DNA of 64,000 nucleotides, taken from positions 862,596 to 926,595 of the forward strand of contig NW_027506895.1 in the NCBI RefSeq assembly GCF_052324685.1, in the 5' to 3' direction. Source of the DNA: Brachyhypopomus gauderio. Its lineage: Eukaryota > Chordata > Actinopteri > Gymnotiformes > Hypopomidae. Made by a program: the position numbers and the translations under genes. The notes beneath the pieces are model-generated. The model ran no database searches. It saw only the letters and a program-made list of their open reading frames with translations, and had not been told where the DNA came from. This document shows positions 53,726 through 64,000 of the stretch, one piece after another (positions within the stretch are counted from its first letter, which is position 1; every line of letters begins with the position of its first letter).

Positions 53726-54917
53726 GTAGGTCAGAATATGCTATTTTTAAAATTAACACTAGATGTCGCCATCTTTTCAAGTCGAACTCCTTTTCCCTTC
53801 GTCAAAACTTACATTTATTTTGCATAGTTAAAAGCTTAAAATAATGTTAAACAAAGAGAGAAACCTGTGAAGTTAAGAGACTAACCCGGAATATCAATGT
53901 ATTCTAAATGTTAGGTTTGAAGGGAAAATGATCACATTGCTGGTGTACTATGACGTACAATTAGTAACAAAAGTAATACTATAACCCTGTATGTCTCTAG
54001 CGCAACCTCTCTCTGGCTGATCCTCAGAGGAACCATACCTAATGTCCGCTATAGACAGCACGCTACAAAGGTGCATGTCGGTGTACAGTAGCCATAGGAA
54101 TCGAGATCATGCAGAATATTGTTCAGCATATACTTACTATATATTAGTTTATGTTGGCTGTGAATGTTATTTAAATCAATTATAGAACTCGTTTTCTATA
54201 GTGTGATAAGCGAACGACACTGCAGTTACTCTCTCTGTGTGTGTGTGTGTGTGTGTGTGTGCTTATATACTAAATCTCCATTCACACTCTTCTCACCGGA
54301 GCTCGCGAACCAACCGTCTGGTGACCGCACGCGTTTCTCATTTCTTTTACACACAAGACGCAATGTTATTTATTAATAAAGCTTTCAAATTCTAACGCTT
54401 CTGGATTTTCTCGTGTCGGTTTTCTGCGTTACACGAGGGAACGTCGGGCACCGTCGTGCAACACCTGGGTTCACTATAGGTAAGAGTTCGTTTTATCCCC
54501 CATGTCCGTGTCTTCATAAACTCAGCGATCGATATTATTATTGCCGTTGATATTCAGACATGGTTATTATTCTAAAGGACGGTAGGTAATCTTCGATATG
54601 ATTTTGTGTGAGAAATAGAGGTGAAATGTTATAGAATGATTCTATAACAAAAAATATTATATTCTAAAAAATACAAATATACAAAGCTGAAAAGCTGACT
54701 ACGATTTTTAATCTCTTTAAATCTCAATGTTTTCCACCATGTCCTGCACTAAGAACCTCTAATTTTCGTCACCTGGATATATGAAAAGTAATTACTGAGC
54801 TCCACCCCCTATCTCTCACACGCACACCCACCACAGAGAGTTTTCTATATATGTGAATACATTGCTTTTGCTGCGTTTGGCACATGTTCTCGGGTTCTTC
54901 TCGTCCACGCAGCTATC
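53726..54917. other. 5' flank of the PKG-like gene
   Basis: Unique AT-rich DNA with a short (TG)n at 54234-54261. The last few hundred bases should contain the promoter and 5' UTR for the exon starting at 54918; no core element is convincing. Confidence 0.45.

Positions 54918-64000
<9,083 letters not shown>

Overview
The window is vertebrate nuclear DNA, almost certainly from a teleost fish. It contains intron-split genes with GT/AG boundaries, an intact fish-type beta-2-microglobulin, Tc1, Harbinger, hAT and L2-like elements, and a very heavy load of (CA)n microsatellites and minisatellites. The b2m protein looks ostariophysan-like, but the species cannot be fixed from sequence alone. No operon, phage, CRISPR or tRNA signal was seen.

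Layout: (1) 772-1813, minus: first coding exon of disp3 (Dispatched/Patched-domain family); the rest of the gene lies beyond the left edge. (2) About 1.8-23.8 kb: gene-poor, dominated by tandem repeats (17-bp array 6.6-7.7 kb, 27-bp array 12.7-15.7 kb, 26-bp array 18.8-19.2 kb), a dead Tc1-like element, and non-repetitive stretches that could hold conserved regulatory elements. (3) 23862-33923, minus: a complete 16-exon dynamin-related GTPase gene of the DNM1L/DRP1 family, 659 aa, more diverged than ordinary DRP1, with a minisatellite and an hAT-type MITE in intron 7. (4) 36404-39250, plus: complete rab7a-like gene (205 aa) with a 5' noncoding exon. (5) 42448-43371, minus: complete ubl4a (152 aa). 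A left-truncated Tc1 element ends just past its stop codon, and a Harbinger element starts about 210 bp upstream of its ATG. (6) 43582-47430: PIF/Harbinger transposon with a nearly intact Tc1-family element (44982-46589) nested in its nuclease gene. (7) 50029-52302, minus: complete b2m (116 aa) with an hAT-like MITE in intron 1. (8) About 52.8-53.7 kb: 3' end of an L2/CR1-like LINE. (9) 54918 to the right edge, plus: first seven coding exons of a cGMP-dependent protein kinase gene of the PRKG1-beta type, truncated by the window. It has a Ser in the pseudosubstrate motif and lacks the key Arg of its first cyclic-nucleotide site.

The genes are not a co-transcribed system. They are separate housekeeping, signalling and immune genes: mitochondrial fission, late endosome traffic, tail-anchored protein targeting, MHC class I light chain, and cGMP signalling. 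The observations most worth following are the diverged DRP1 paralog, the unusual PKG, the nested transposons around ubl4a, and the repeated placement of (TG)n tracts directly upstream of 3' splice sites. Splice junctions were assigned by eye from reading-frame continuity and homology remembered from the families; transcript data would settle them.
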